The notes: generated by a model from the sequence alone, not told the origin. Shown: positions 10,266-19,426, numbered from the stretch's first letter. The stretch is 64,000 nucleotides of DNA from Phycisphaerales bacterium (GCA_029260295.1 JAJDDN010000007.1:124001-188000); one strand, 5' to 3'. Numbers and translations are program-made.

Positions 10266-11452
10266 ACTACTCAAGCCGTTCCATCCTGCTGCCCTCCATG
10301 CTGGCATTGAGCGGTATCGCTCAGGCCGGCTCCGATTGGTACATTTGCAACACAAATCTTGAACTCTCACGAATTTCATCCCCTCGGATCGAATCGGACA
10401 CCGTGTTCTTTCTCGGCAGTTCCGGATTCGAATCACGCCGATCAGTTGACGATGTCTTCTTCATCCTCCCGTCCTTCAAACCAGAACCCCGCGAATCTAT
10501 CCAGTCATCGGGATCCGGATCACCGATCTGGCTCACTACCACAGACCTCCAAAGAGCTCCGGTTCACATATCAGACAGCGATGACCCAGACACATTGAGC
10601 CTGTCATGGATGGACGACCTGGCCATCCGTTCGATTGATCTTGAGATGGTTCGGCTATTAACCTCCGCACCAGAAACACTCTTCAATCTCGCAGCCATCC
10701 AGGATGACTACATCCTCCTCAACAACGGCGACGAGATCACCGGGTTCATCGAGTCCATCGGGAGCACGGTCGTCATCGACACTGATGCGGGCACCCGATC
10801 ATTCCCGCTTGAACAAAGCCAACTCATACAACTCGCCAACGATACCCGCCCAGCCCCCGGAACCTATCTCCATCTCGATGCACACACCCGCCTCCGTGCT
10901 ACTGAACTCAATGTCTCAATCGAAGAGTTCGGATCCGCGATCATCACCAGCCTTGGCTCAGATGGTCTCATCGAAATCGCACCGGACCGCTTCGGCGGCA
11001 TCGACATCGTCCACGATCAACTCCGCCTAGTCCCGCTCACCGATCTGCACATCTCAAGTATCCAACCCACCGGCAACCGGTCCTGGACCCCTACCCCCAC
11101 CCCCCCAAACACAGCAAGCATGATCCCGGGATCGGGCCTGATCGATCTGGACCTCCGCGCCCCTGTGCGCATCGAGTTTGATCTTGCCCCGGGGACAACC
11201 CGGTTCGCCTGCACCGCCGAGCTTGTTGTTGGCCCATGGTCGGACTGCACGCTGATTATCGAAGCGGGTCAAACCCACTCGCAAATGATCGTGATCGAGG
11301 ATCTACATCTCAACACTGCACAAAGCACCGCCATCGTGCTGGTTGATCTTCCCAAGGACGCAACCGTGCTCTCAATCCGTGTCGAGCCGGGAGCCAATGG
11401 CCCGATCCAGGACCATGTCATCCTCCGCCAGCCCCGCCTGCTTGTTGAATAA
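10262..11452 (+). CDS. Secreted protein of unknown function, last gene of the MoxR/VWA operon
   Basis: 396 residues from ATG 10262, overlapping the previous stop (ATGA). The N-terminus is a signal peptide (SILLPSMLALSGIAQAG). The body is beta-rich with no motif I recognise; the central part (DDYILLNNGDEITGFIESIG) looks like the small beta-barrel segments seen in planctomycete proteins that measure or present metabolites, and the last 120 residues (APVRIEFDLAPGTTRFACT...ATVLSIRVEPGANGPIQDHV) resemble an NPCBM-like carbohydrate-binding fold. Both readings are tentative. It ends only 3 bases from the convergent mraY gene, with no terminator between. Confidence 0.6.
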   Translation: MNYSSRSILLPSMLALSGIAQAGSDWYICNTNLELSRISSPRIESDTVFFLGSSGFESRRSVDDVFFILPSFKPEPRESIQSSGSGSPIWLTTTDLQRAPVHISDSDDPDTLSLSWMDDLAIRSIDLEMVRLLTSAPETLFNLAAIQDDYILLNNGDEITGFIESIGSTVVIDTDAGTRSFPLEQSQLIQLANDTRPAPGTYLHLDAHTRLRATELNVSIEEFGSAIITSLGSDGLIEIAPDRFGGIDIVHDQLRLVPLTDLHISSIQPTGNRSWTPTPTPPNTASMIPGSGLIDLDLRAPVRIEFDLAPGTTRFACTAELVVGPWSDCTLIIEAGQTHSQMIVIEDLHLNTAQSTAIVLVDLPKDATVLSIRVEPGANGPIQDHVILRQPRLLVE

Positions 11453-11455
11453 GAA

Positions 11456-12640
11456 TCACCGCAGCTTGAGCGACGCCATCGCAACAACAACCAGCAGGAT
11501 AGTAATCAGCCACAACCTCGCCACCACCTGATTCTCGGCCCACCCGCCCTGATGAAGATGATGATGGTACGGCGCGATCCGGAAGATCCGACGCCCGGTA
11601 CCCGTTTTGATCCGGGTGTACTTGAACCATCCGACCTGCATGACGACAGACAAGATCTCGAAGATAAACACGCCGCACATGAGCAGGACGACAAACTCCT
11701 GACGGATCACGATCGCGATGTAGCCAATCAATCCACCCAACGCCAGTGACCCCGTATCACCCATAAAGATCTGCGCCGGTTTGCAGTTCCACCACAAGAA
11801 CCCCAGGCACGCGCCGAACATCGCCCCGGACATCACCGCCAGCTCATCGGCCATCGGAACATAAGGCACATACAGATACTGGGCCGAGCTTAGCTGCCCA
11901 GATACCAGTGTCAGCAAAATCAAAGCAAAGCACACAATCCCGCTGATCCCCGCCGCCAGCCCATCCATCCCGTCGGTCATGTTGACCGCGTTGGACAACC
12001 CCGCGACCACCAGCATCGACAGGATCATGAACACTGGGAGCCCGAGATAGATCAACCCGCTAGCAGCAAACTTCGTTTCCGGGTCATAGGTCCGCTGGAA
12101 TGGCAGGTTCAATACATGCGAGATCGAATCGCCGCTAGTTTGCACCCCGTAACGGTACACAAAGAACCCAACAATCAAACCGATCCCGAGCTGAAAGACC
12201 AGTTTCTCCCACGAATACAACCCCTGCCGCCCCGTCCCCCGGCTCGATGCGGTCAGCTTGAGATAGTCATCCGCTCCCCCCACCACCGCCATCCAAAGCA
12301 GCGTAAAGAGCCCCAGATAAATCACATTGACCCGGATATCAGCGAGCAGGAAGGTCGAGACAAAGATCGCACCGCAGATCAGAATCCCGCCCATCGTCGG
12401 GACATTGGCCTTGGTCGCCGCGTGCTCGCGGAGCAGAGCGGCGTCGGTCTCCCCCGCATCGCCAATTTTAAGCCTGACCAAAATCCGGATCACTCGCTTA
12501 CCGAAGAACAGCACAATCGCAAACGAGAGCCCCGCCGCAGCAAGCGTGCGGAACTGGATCTCATCAAGCACACGGAAATACGAATACAACCCGTGGTCGC
12601 TGAGCCAGCTTCGCAAAATATCGAGCAGAACATAAATCAT
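11456..12640 (-). CDS. mraY: Phospho-N-acetylmuramoyl-pentapeptide transferase
   Basis: 394 residues, a polytopic inner-membrane enzyme that transfers phospho-MurNAc-pentapeptide from UDP to undecaprenyl phosphate, making lipid I. Family motifs are present in order: PTMGGILI near residue 100, NMTDGMDGLAAG around residue 220 (the Mg-binding aspartate region), FMGDTGSLALGG around residue 290, and the C-terminal PYHHHLHQGGWAENQVVARLW. Length is slightly above the usual 360 because of an N-terminal extension. The start ATG overlaps the stop of murF (4 bases), so it is translationally coupled as the last gene of queA-murE-murF-mraY. murD, ftsW and murG do not follow. Confidence 0.97.
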   Translation of the reverse strand: MIYVLLDILRSWLSDHGLYSYFRVLDEIQFRTLAAAGLSFAIVLFFGKRVIRILVRLKIGDAGETDAALLREHAATKANVPTMGGILICGAIFVSTFLLADIRVNVIYLGLFTLLWMAVVGGADDYLKLTASSRGTGRQGLYSWEKLVFQLGIGLIVGFFVYRYGVQTSGDSISHVLNLPFQRTYDPETKFAASGLIYLGLPVFMILSMLVVAGLSNAVNMTDGMDGLAAGISGIVCFALILLTLVSGQLSSAQYLYVPYVPMADELAVMSGAMFGACLGFLWWNCKPAQIFMGDTGSLALGGLIGYIAIVIRQEFVVLLMCGVFIFEILSVVMQVGWFKYTRIKTGTGRRIFRIAPYHHHLHQGGWAENQVVARLWLITILLVVVAMASLKLR

Positions 12641-14037
12641 GGAGCGGCTGTACCCTCGCCCGGCCGTCTGCTACTCGGTCTTGCAAATGGCGTGTGCCGG
12701 TTGATGAGGATATACACCAAACGCTCCAGACCAATCCCCCGAGACCCCTTGAGCAACACCAAATCCCCAGGCTTGATCGTCCGCGCCAGCTCGCTCATCG
12801 CGTGATCATCGGTCTTGGGACAGATCTCATCCCCCTGCCCAGCCGCATGGGCGTACATCGGGCCAACGAGCACCACCCGCCCGGCATCAATATCCAGATC
12901 CGCGACCATCGACTTATGTTCACTCTCTGCCGCGCTGCCCAGCTCGAGCATGTCCCCCAGGACGACCACTTTGTTGGCCTCAGACTGGATCGACGCAAAG
13001 AACGCCAGGGCCGCCCGGGTCGAATCGGGGTTGGCGTTGTACGCGTCGTTGTAGATCACGATCGAATCGGTCTTGGTCGGGATCTCGACCCGATCGAGCC
13101 GCATCTCGGGGAGTTTGGACTTTGCAAGCCCCGCCGCGATGTCCCCGTCACTCATATTGCACGCCCGCCCGACCAGCACCGCCATCGCGGCGTTGGACGC
13201 GTTATGCGCTCCGGGGACCGGGGCTGTAAAGCAGTGCCCATCAAGCTCAAACGAAACGCTCCGCTCGCTGATCGTGACCTCCGCGAGCCGACCATCGGAT
13301 ACCCGTTCAAGTTCACACGAAACCGACGCATTCTCAATCGCATGCTCAAGCTCATTGATCCCCCCGGGCACAATCCCGAGCGTCTGGGTATCACGCAGTA
13401 TGCTCGCCTTCTCGGCGCACACGCCCTCGATCGATCCGAGTTCTTGAAGATGCGCCCGCCCGATCGAAGTGATCACCGAAATATCCGGCTCGACAAGTGA
13501 TGCCCGCTGAGCAATCTCGCCGGGGCTCGATGTCCCGATTTCGAAGATCACAAACCGCGCCTCGATCGGCGCGTTAAGGATCGACATCGGAACACCAATC
13601 GCATTATTGTGGCTCTTGGACGATACCCAGCTCTCGCCAGCATAGCTCAGCACCGCATGAATGAGTCGCGTTGTTGTAGTCTTTCCATTGGACCCCGTGA
13701 CCCCAACGATGATCCCGTGCAATAGCGACGCCCATTGCTTGGCAAGCGCCGTCAGCGCACCCGTTGAACTCTCAACAACCAGTGTCGGCACATCGAACCC
13801 ATCAGGAATCTTCGACTGATCCGTCACGACACACATCGCCGCCCCGAGCCCCTTGGCCTGGTCTAGATATTCATGCCCATCGACCTTCTCGCCGACATAC
13901 GCGACGAATGTTTGCCCGCGGTGCAACTCGCGTGTATCAATCGCGACCCCGACCGGGGGCTGCTGACCAGAAGCCGGCTCAACCGCCCACTGGCCGCCGG
14001 TTACTGAAGCGATTATGTCCCAGTCCATGCCGCTCAT
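12637..14037 (-). CDS. murF: UDP-MurNAc-tripeptide--D-alanyl-D-alanine ligase
   Basis: 466 residues, cytosolic Mur ligase that adds D-Ala-D-Ala to UDP-MurNAc-tripeptide. The ATP-binding P-loop GVTGSNGKTTTTRLIHAVL is near residue 110, the central-domain signature IYNDAYNANPDSTRAAL near residue 325, and LGDMLELGSAAESEH near residue 360. The C-terminus is extended by a basic, proline-rich tail (RPSSRRPGEG). The gene overlaps both murE upstream and mraY downstream by 4 bases. Domain order and length are normal for MurF. Confidence 0.96.
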   Translation of the reverse strand: MSGMDWDIIASVTGGQWAVEPASGQQPPVGVAIDTRELHRGQTFVAYVGEKVDGHEYLDQAKGLGAAMCVVTDQSKIPDGFDVPTLVVESSTGALTALAKQWASLLHGIIVGVTGSNGKTTTTRLIHAVLSYAGESWVSSKSHNNAIGVPMSILNAPIEARFVIFEIGTSSPGEIAQRASLVEPDISVITSIGRAHLQELGSIEGVCAEKASILRDTQTLGIVPGGINELEHAIENASVSCELERVSDGRLAEVTISERSVSFELDGHCFTAPVPGAHNASNAAMAVLVGRACNMSDGDIAAGLAKSKLPEMRLDRVEIPTKTDSIVIYNDAYNANPDSTRAALAFFASIQSEANKVVVLGDMLELGSAAESEHKSMVADLDIDAGRVVLVGPMYAHAAGQGDEICPKTDDHAMSELARTIKPGDLVLLKGSRGIGLERLVYILINRHTPFARPSSRRPGEGTAAP

Positions 14038-15590
14038 GCGTTGTCCTCGCTTTGGGTTCTCCTGGTTTCCAATGCATCCTTCGCGTGCTGTACATCGTCG
14101 AACTCATGAGCAACCAGCCGGCCCCAGCGATCGGTCATGACCTGCTCGGGTTCATGCCCCTTGCCTGCTATGACAATAACATCCCCCGCCGATGCTTGCT
14201 CGACCGCAAACCGGATCGCCATCGCCCGGTCGATCTGCACCTCAACCTTGGCCCTCTGCGACTCATCAAGCCCCGCCAGCACATCATCGACAATCTGCGA
14301 GGGCTTCTCGCTCCGCGGATTATCACTCGTCAGCACCACCCGATCCGCCCCGTCGCACGCCGCCTGACCCATCCGAGGCCTTTTGCTCCGATCCCGGTCC
14401 CCCCCACACCCAAAGACACACCACAACGATGCCCCCTCAGGAAGAACCGACCGTACTGCTCCCAGACAACTCCCGATCGAATCGTCCGAGTGCGCAAAGT
14501 CCACAAATACACGGACATCATCCTGTGAACTATCAACCCGCTCAAGCCGGCCGCGAGGCAGCCGCAGCTCCCGCATCGCCCCCACATAGCTCTCGATCCG
14601 TGCCGATACTTCGATCCCAAGTTTGTCAAGAAGCACATCGGCGAGCCCGATCGCGATCAGCACATTGCTCGCGTTGTAATCCCCAAAGAACGGCACACTC
14701 GATTCAAACGATCCATGCGGACACCCAACCGTCATCTTCATCCCATCAAGCGAACGCTCAGTCACTGAAACATTCCAATCCGCCCCGGCGTCTTTCATCG
14801 AGCATCGCAGCACATGCACCCCGTCGCCGCACGCATCAATCATGACCTGACCCACCGGATCATCGGTGTTGATCAATACCGTTGCGCCGGATTGAAGCGA
14901 CGAAAACAACCGGGTCTTGGCCTTGGTGTATTCCTCGATCGTCTTGTGGTAGTTGAGATGATCCCCGGTCAAGTTCGTGAACCCGCCCGCATCGATCCCG
15001 ACCGCACTCGTCCGCCCCTGATCAAGCGCGTGGCTCGACACCTCCATCGCGCACGCTTTGCACCCGTGCTCCACCATCGTTGCCAGTGTTCGGCTCAGCT
15101 CAATCGCCGGCGGGGTCGTCATCGCCGCGACGCCGCGTTCTCGCCCGTCATCAATCACGACGGTCCCGATCAACCCGCACTTGATCCGCGTGTGCTTGAT
15201 GATCTGCTGGGTCAGATGCGCGATGGTCGTCTTGCCGTTGGTCCCCGTGATCCCCGCGATGGCGAGTTTCTTGCTCGGGTATCCATAGAACCGTTCCGCC
15301 AGTACCGCACCAACCCCCGACGCATCCTTGGCACACAACAACGCCGCGTTGAATCCGCTCGGAATCTGAGCATCCAGATCATCGGTCACCACCGCCACCG
15401 CCCCGGCATGGACCGCTTGATCAATGTATTTAGCCCCCTCATCCTGCGTCCCAGACCGGGCAACAAACAAAGAACCGGGCATGGCCGTCCGCGAATCCTC
15501 CGTCAGATCGCAGATCCGGATCGAATTGACATCAGCACCCCCAAGATGTGTCAGTTCAATCCCGTCAATAAGTGTGTGCAAATCCATCAA
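14034..15590 (-). CDS. murE: UDP-MurNAc-L-Ala-D-Glu--2,6-diaminopimelate ligase
   Basis: 518 residues, adds the third stem-peptide residue. The P-loop GITGTNGKTTIAHLTQQII is near residue 115; the central domain has VHVLRCSMKD and the substrate region FVDFAHSDDSIGSCLGAVR; the C-terminal domain has DNPRSEKP. The DNPR motif is the established marker of meso-diaminopimelate specificity (lysine-type enzymes differ here), so the wall is predicted to be meso-DAP type. ATG 15590 follows a GGATGAG Shine-Dalgarno-like stretch; a second ATG directly follows. 91 bases separate it from queA upstream on the same strand. Confidence 0.96.
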   Translation of the reverse strand: MMDLHTLIDGIELTHLGGADVNSIRICDLTEDSRTAMPGSLFVARSGTQDEGAKYIDQAVHAGAVAVVTDDLDAQIPSGFNAALLCAKDASGVGAVLAERFYGYPSKKLAIAGITGTNGKTTIAHLTQQIIKHTRIKCGLIGTVVIDDGRERGVAAMTTPPAIELSRTLATMVEHGCKACAMEVSSHALDQGRTSAVGIDAGGFTNLTGDHLNYHKTIEEYTKAKTRLFSSLQSGATVLINTDDPVGQVMIDACGDGVHVLRCSMKDAGADWNVSVTERSLDGMKMTVGCPHGSFESSVPFFGDYNASNVLIAIGLADVLLDKLGIEVSARIESYVGAMRELRLPRGRLERVDSSQDDVRVFVDFAHSDDSIGSCLGAVRSVLPEGASLWCVFGCGGDRDRSKRPRMGQAACDGADRVVLTSDNPRSEKPSQIVDDVLAGLDESQRAKVEVQIDRAMAIRFAVEQASAGDVIVIAGKGHEPEQVMTDRWGRLVAHEFDDVQHAKDALETRRTQSEDNA

Positions 15591-15681
15591 CTCATCCCTG
15601 TATGACTGACATCATGCATCGACAAACCGAGCCCATCTCGAACACATATACACACCATACCACACCCGCCAAACAAATGGC

Positions 15682-16818
15682 TCAAGGCAGGATCAGCATC
15701 GCGTCCCCATAACTAAAGAACCGGTATTCATTGTGGATCGCGTGTGCATAGATCGCCCGAACCCGCTCAATCCCACCCCCCAGTTCTCCATCTCTATCAA
15801 GCATGCTCGCCACCATCGCGATCAGCGTCGATCTTGGCAGATGAAAGTTCGTCACCATCCCATCAACCCACCGCCAGTCATACCCCGGCGAGATCAGAAT
15901 CCGGGTATCAATCGAATCACCAATATATCCCCCCGATTCCTGCACACCCGCAAAGCTCTCAAGCGTCCGCGCGCTGGTCGATCCCACCGCAAAGACCCGG
16001 CCCTTGTCTGATTTCCCGCCCTCAAAGAGACCAACGGCCGACCCCATAGAGCATCGCTCCGAATGCATGTCATGGTCTTCGAGCCGCTCGGCGTCGATGG
16101 GCTTAAAAGTCCCCGCACCGACATGCAGTACCACCTCGCTGGTCGATACACCCCGGTCGTTCAGTCCCGACATCACCCGATCCGTAAAGTGCAGCCCGGC
16201 CGTCGGAGCCGCGACGGATCCCGGATCGTCAAGATCCGCGTACATCGTCTGGTACGCATCCCGATCCGACGCATCATCGATATGCTCATCCCGCGCCTTC
16301 CGCTGCGACAAAATATAAGGCGGCAGCGGCGTCCCCCCAACCCTGTTCAAAATCCCCGTACTCCCCATCCCCCCACCACCATCAACCGCCAGCACCCACG
16401 CCCCGGGTCCTTCGCTCGGATACGGCTCAACAAACTCAACAACTATTTGAGTCGGATGCCCACCCGCATCCACAAGCCCCGCCCGTCGCCCAACCCTGGG
16501 CCGCTTGGTCTTCACATACGCCACCCACATCGGACGCTCATCACTTGATCCCGGCGCATCGTGCAGATACAACCCCTCGACGGCCCCGCCTGTCTCGATA
16601 TTGCTCCCCCGGAAGCGAGCCGGCATCACGCTCGATCGATTAAACACCAGCAAATCATCAGGCGACAGCAAACCGGGCAGATCCGTAAAGACCCGGTCCT
16701 CCATCCGATCAGGATCAGAGATCGACACAACCAGCAGCCGCGACGAATCCCGAGGCACCGCAGGCGTGGTCGCGATCAGCGATTCGGGAAGCTCAAAATC
16801 AAGTTCGTCGGTGCGCAT
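15682..16818 (-). CDS. queA: S-adenosylmethionine:tRNA ribosyltransferase-isomerase
   Basis: 378 residues from ATG 16818; a longer frame reaches 16845 but families start at M-x-x-x-x-L/F-D-F-x-L-P, which matches MRTDELDFELPESLIA. QueA transfers and rearranges the ribose of SAM onto preQ1-tRNA, giving epoxyqueuosine in the wobble position. Family blocks are seen: DDLLVFNRSSVMPARF, YADLDDPGSVAAPTAGLHFT, VVLHVGAGTFKPI, GMVTNFHLPRSTLIAMV and the C-terminal RFFSYGDAMLIL. It lies upstream of murE on the same strand and may share its transcript. No queuosine neighbours or preQ1 riboswitch were seen. Confidence 0.95.
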   Translation of the reverse strand: MRTDELDFELPESLIATTPAVPRDSSRLLVVSISDPDRMEDRVFTDLPGLLSPDDLLVFNRSSVMPARFRGSNIETGGAVEGLYLHDAPGSSDERPMWVAYVKTKRPRVGRRAGLVDAGGHPTQIVVEFVEPYPSEGPGAWVLAVDGGGGMGSTGILNRVGGTPLPPYILSQRKARDEHIDDASDRDAYQTMYADLDDPGSVAAPTAGLHFTDRVMSGLNDRGVSTSEVVLHVGAGTFKPIDAERLEDHDMHSERCSMGSAVGLFEGGKSDKGRVFAVGSTSARTLESFAGVQESGGYIGDSIDTRILISPGYDWRWVDGMVTNFHLPRSTLIAMVASMLDRDGELGGGIERVRAIYAHAIHNEYRFFSYGDAMLILP

Positions 16819-17055
16819 CGTGGATGATGGTACGCCACCGGTCATGTTGCCAAGACGCCACAGCCCGCACGATCCGCATCGGGCTCGTCACGCCCGAATC
16901 CGACTATTCGACCCCATGGCCACCCACACCCACGCATTCCCGGACCTTGTCAGTCCGCCCGCCCGGGGCATTGGGTTCGCAACTCCTTTGGCATGGCCAC
17001 CACTGGTATTGAATCTGTTCACCTCATTACACCGATTGTTCGGTGTCTCTCGAGT

Positions 17056-17337
17056 GTGCGCCCAAGAGATGCCCATGACACACAATTCACCCCGTTCTCC
17101 GAGTTTCTCCAAGCCAACCGCCTCGATCGCCCCGGCGACACCTTCGAACTCTCAACTATTCACGATCCTGCCGCACCAAAACCATCACAGTCCGCCGGTC
17201 CGATGTCCACCCCGCTGCTCCCGAATCTTGGTGAGGTCATCGATGTCCAGCCTCGTCCAAAGGTTGCGGTGAATGAAACCAAGCTCTACCAACAAATGAT
17301 CCCCGCGACCGGCCACGCCCTCGATATCTACGCCTAA
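17056..17337 (+). CDS. Small hypothetical protein
   Basis: About 93 residues from GTG 17056 (the frame is open back to ATG 16993, so the start is uncertain; neither has a good ribosome binding site). The last 45 residues (MSTPLLPNLGEVIDVQPRPK ... ATGHALDIYA) show codon use like the neighbouring genes with C/G-rich third positions, which is the main reason to list it. No domain recognised, no signal peptide. It lies between queA (divergent) and a palindromic repeat that begins 12 bases after its stop. Confidence 0.35.
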   Translation: MRPRDAHDTQFTPFSEFLQANRLDRPGDTFELSTIHDPAAPKPSQSAGPMSTPLLPNLGEVIDVQPRPKVAVNETKLYQQMIPATGHALDIYA

Positions 17338-17349
17338 ATCCTCTTTCTA

Positions 17350-17445
17350 GGGTGCCACTACTCGCCGTCTTCGGCGCAGTAGTGTCTTTAACCACACAGC
17401 CAACCCAAGACACTACTGCGCTCAAGAGAGCGAGTAGTGGCACCC
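17350..17445. repeat. Nested palindromic element, copy 1 (REP/BIME-like)
   Basis: A 96-base inverted repeat. The outer arms 17350-17365 and 17430-17445 are perfect 16-base reverse complements starting GGGTGCCACTACTCGC. A second perfect 15-base pair lies inside (17374-17388 with 17407-17421). In addition, the left half alone folds as a hairpin with core CCGTCTTCGGCG. A related element is at 55236-55335. No transposase is adjacent. Confidence 0.85.
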
Positions 17446-17520
17446 GATAAATGAATCTCCTTGCATCCCAGCGCCCCACATACTACCATACACATATCGA
17501 ACACCCGCGGAGATATGCGT

Positions 17521-17973
17521 ATGGCACTGGCTCTTGATCACAAACTGACCCTCAGAAAATCCGCACGGATCGTGTCATCCGCGCTCGCGATGGTCATGCT
17601 CCTGTCCACCACAGGCTGCATCAAACGCATCTGGCTCCGCGACGACGATGCCCAACAACGAATGCAAAACGCCCCACTTATCATGCTCGAAGAGAACGAC
17701 ACCCACCATCTCGTCGTCATGCAAGCCCCGTCGCCCGGATGGTCGATCCGCCTCGACGCGACAGAACGCACGCCATCGGGCAAACGCGTCTTTGTCACCC
17801 TCCGCAGGCCTGACCCCGCCTACGAGTACCCACAGCAGATCGTCCAAATGAATGTCCTGACCAGTGTTCGGCTCGAATCAGATATCGATGTCGTTGGCCG
17901 GCTCCTCGAACACGACGAAAGAACCAAAGACAAGGGCTACGCCCCGGTTACACCCGTTGAGTCCTTTGATTGA
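17521..17973 (+). CDS. Small lipoprotein, unknown function
   Basis: 150 residues from ATG 17521, chosen because GGAG lies 8 bases upstream; ATG 17515 is too close to it. The N-terminus is a lipoprotein signal: basic region (KLTLRKSARI), hydrophobic stretch (VSSALAMVMLLS) and lipobox STTGC at about residues 29-33, so it should be diacylated and anchored in an envelope membrane. The mature part is short and polar, with a beta-rich look (HHLVVMQAPSPGWSIRLD, KRVFVTLRRPDPAYEYPQQ). No family recognised. Its TGA overlaps the TTG start used for dprA, so the two may be coupled. Confidence 0.7.
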   Translation: MALALDHKLTLRKSARIVSSALAMVMLLSTTGCIKRIWLRDDDAQQRMQNAPLIMLEENDTHHLVVMQAPSPGWSIRLDATERTPSGKRVFVTLRRPDPAYEYPQQIVQMNVLTSVRLESDIDVVGRLLEHDERTKDKGYAPVTPVESFD

Positions 17974-19133
17974 TTGCTGTGGATCCGATTAGTGCCCCAT
18001 CGCGTGACCTCCTTGCCCTGACCCTGATCCCAGGATTAGGCCCTGTCAGAATTGACCGTTTGATCCAAGCCGCCGGCTCACCCGGCGCGGTGCTCGGGAT
18101 GTCGCAGAGCCAACTCACCCGCATCGAAGGCATCGGCCAGCACACCGCATCACGGATCATCACCAACCGCCCAGATGCCGCCGGACTCGCTGAGAAAGAG
18201 CTCCAAACCCTTGCTAACGCGGGTTGTTCGATGGTCACCATCATGGACGACCACTACCCAGACCTGCTGCGGGCCATCCCAGGCTGCCCGCCCGTGCTGC
18301 AATACCGCGGCACGATGGATCCCGAATCCCACAAACACACCATGGCGATGGTCGGCTCCCGAAAGTGCACGATCTATGGCACCGAGCAAGCCACCCGCTT
18401 TGCGAGTTCGCTGGGGAGTGCCGGGTTTACGGTCGTCTCTGGCGGAGCACGCGGGATCGACTCGGCCGCCCACCGCGGGGCACTCGACGCTGGTGGACAA
18501 ACGCTCGTCGTGCTCGGTTGCGGGCTCGGGCATGTGTATCCCAAAGAGAACGCCCAGCTCTTCGATCGCATTGTCGAGCAAGGCGGGGCAATTATTTCTG
18601 AACTCCCCTTCAAGACCCCGCCAACGAGCGAGAACTTCCCGGCTCGCAATCGGATCATCTCTGGGTTGTCGCTCGGGACGCTGGTCATCGAAGCCGGCCG
18701 TCGATCAGGGGCATTGATCACTGCTCGGCACGCGGTTGAAGATCACGGCAGAGAGGTCTTCGCGGTTCCGGGACGGATCGATTCAAGCGCCTCTGGCGGG
18801 AGTAACGATCTGCTCAAATCCGGTGCCCACCTGGTGACCGATCCCGGCGAGATCATCGAGATCCTCGAACGGAGTGCCGGGAATCTCAAGCGGGGCGTGC
18901 GGACTCAGCCTGCCCAACTTTTTTCACCACTACCGCTCCAGCCAATTGAACCGATCGGGGATATCGATCCTCTCGGCCGGCAGATCCTCGAAGCACTGAG
19001 CGAGCCGAAGACCGGCGATCAACTCGCCGATCAGCTCGGGCTTGCGCCCGGTCAAGTCCGAGCGGCGGCAACAATGCTCGAGATCCAAGGGCGTATCCGG
19101 AGAACCGGTGCGAGCTTCGAACGAACCCGATAA
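17970..19133 (+). CDS. dprA: DNA-processing protein DprA
   Basis: 387 residues from TTG 17970, which overlaps the upstream stop; GTG 17979 is an equally possible start. DprA binds incoming single-stranded DNA and loads RecA in natural transformation. An N-terminal helix-hairpin-helix region (LIPGLGPVRIDRLIQAAG) leads to the Rossmann core with its hallmarks: MVGSRKCTIYG, TVVSGGARGIDSAAHRGAL, VLGCGLGHVYPKEN, FPARNRIISGLSLGTLVIEA, SGALITARHAVEDHGREVFAVPG. The C-terminal 70 residues form the winged-helix (DML1-like) domain (ILEALSEPKTGDQLADQLGL). No other competence genes are in the window. Confidence 0.95.
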   Translation: MIAVDPISAPSRDLLALTLIPGLGPVRIDRLIQAAGSPGAVLGMSQSQLTRIEGIGQHTASRIITNRPDAAGLAEKELQTLANAGCSMVTIMDDHYPDLLRAIPGCPPVLQYRGTMDPESHKHTMAMVGSRKCTIYGTEQATRFASSLGSAGFTVVSGGARGIDSAAHRGALDAGGQTLVVLGCGLGHVYPKENAQLFDRIVEQGGAIISELPFKTPPTSENFPARNRIISGLSLGTLVIEAGRRSGALITARHAVEDHGREVFAVPGRIDSSASGGSNDLLKSGAHLVTDPGEIIEILERSAGNLKRGVRTQPAQLFSPLPLQPIEPIGDIDPLGRQILEALSEPKTGDQLADQLGLAPGQVRAAATMLEIQGRIRRTGASFERTR

Positions 19134-19426
19134 ATCCAGCATCGACCGACTACTGGCCCGATAACCATCCGTTTGTTCGGTTCGCGGCAGGTTTTGCGCC
19201 GGGATTTTTCTGCCCCGATAACCCCCATTTCTAGCGTCAATTCCTTTGAATCAACACAGAAATGGGAATTCCCCTTGTCGTCGGGTGAATGATCGGCTAT
19301 CATTGACCGAACATTAGAAGAGAAAAGGTGTTTGGTCACCCGAGGAAGACCCGATCAGACTGGAAGAACAACGAGCATACTCGGCGTATGCATCAAGAAT
19401 CCAGACCCTGAAATCGAGCGCCTCAC

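Noticed and set aside
11090-11115. C-rich run similar to the CCCACC(C)nAAAGT motif
   Set aside because: It lies inside the 10262 gene and is not followed by a start codon; codons for Thr/Pro explain it.
12116-13500. Plus-strand frames of 229 and 268 residues across mraY/murF
   Set aside because: Antisense shadows, R/P/H-rich, no motifs; the opposite strand carries clear Mur enzymes.
16505-17272. 255-residue plus-strand frame at the queA 5' end
   Set aside because: Mostly antisense to queA; only the later small frame (17056-17337) has credible codon use.
19300-19360. Imperfect dyad CCGAACA ... TGTTTGG as a LexA operator
   Set aside because: One mismatch and a 15-base spacer; no known planctomycete SOS box matches and no second copy was seen.
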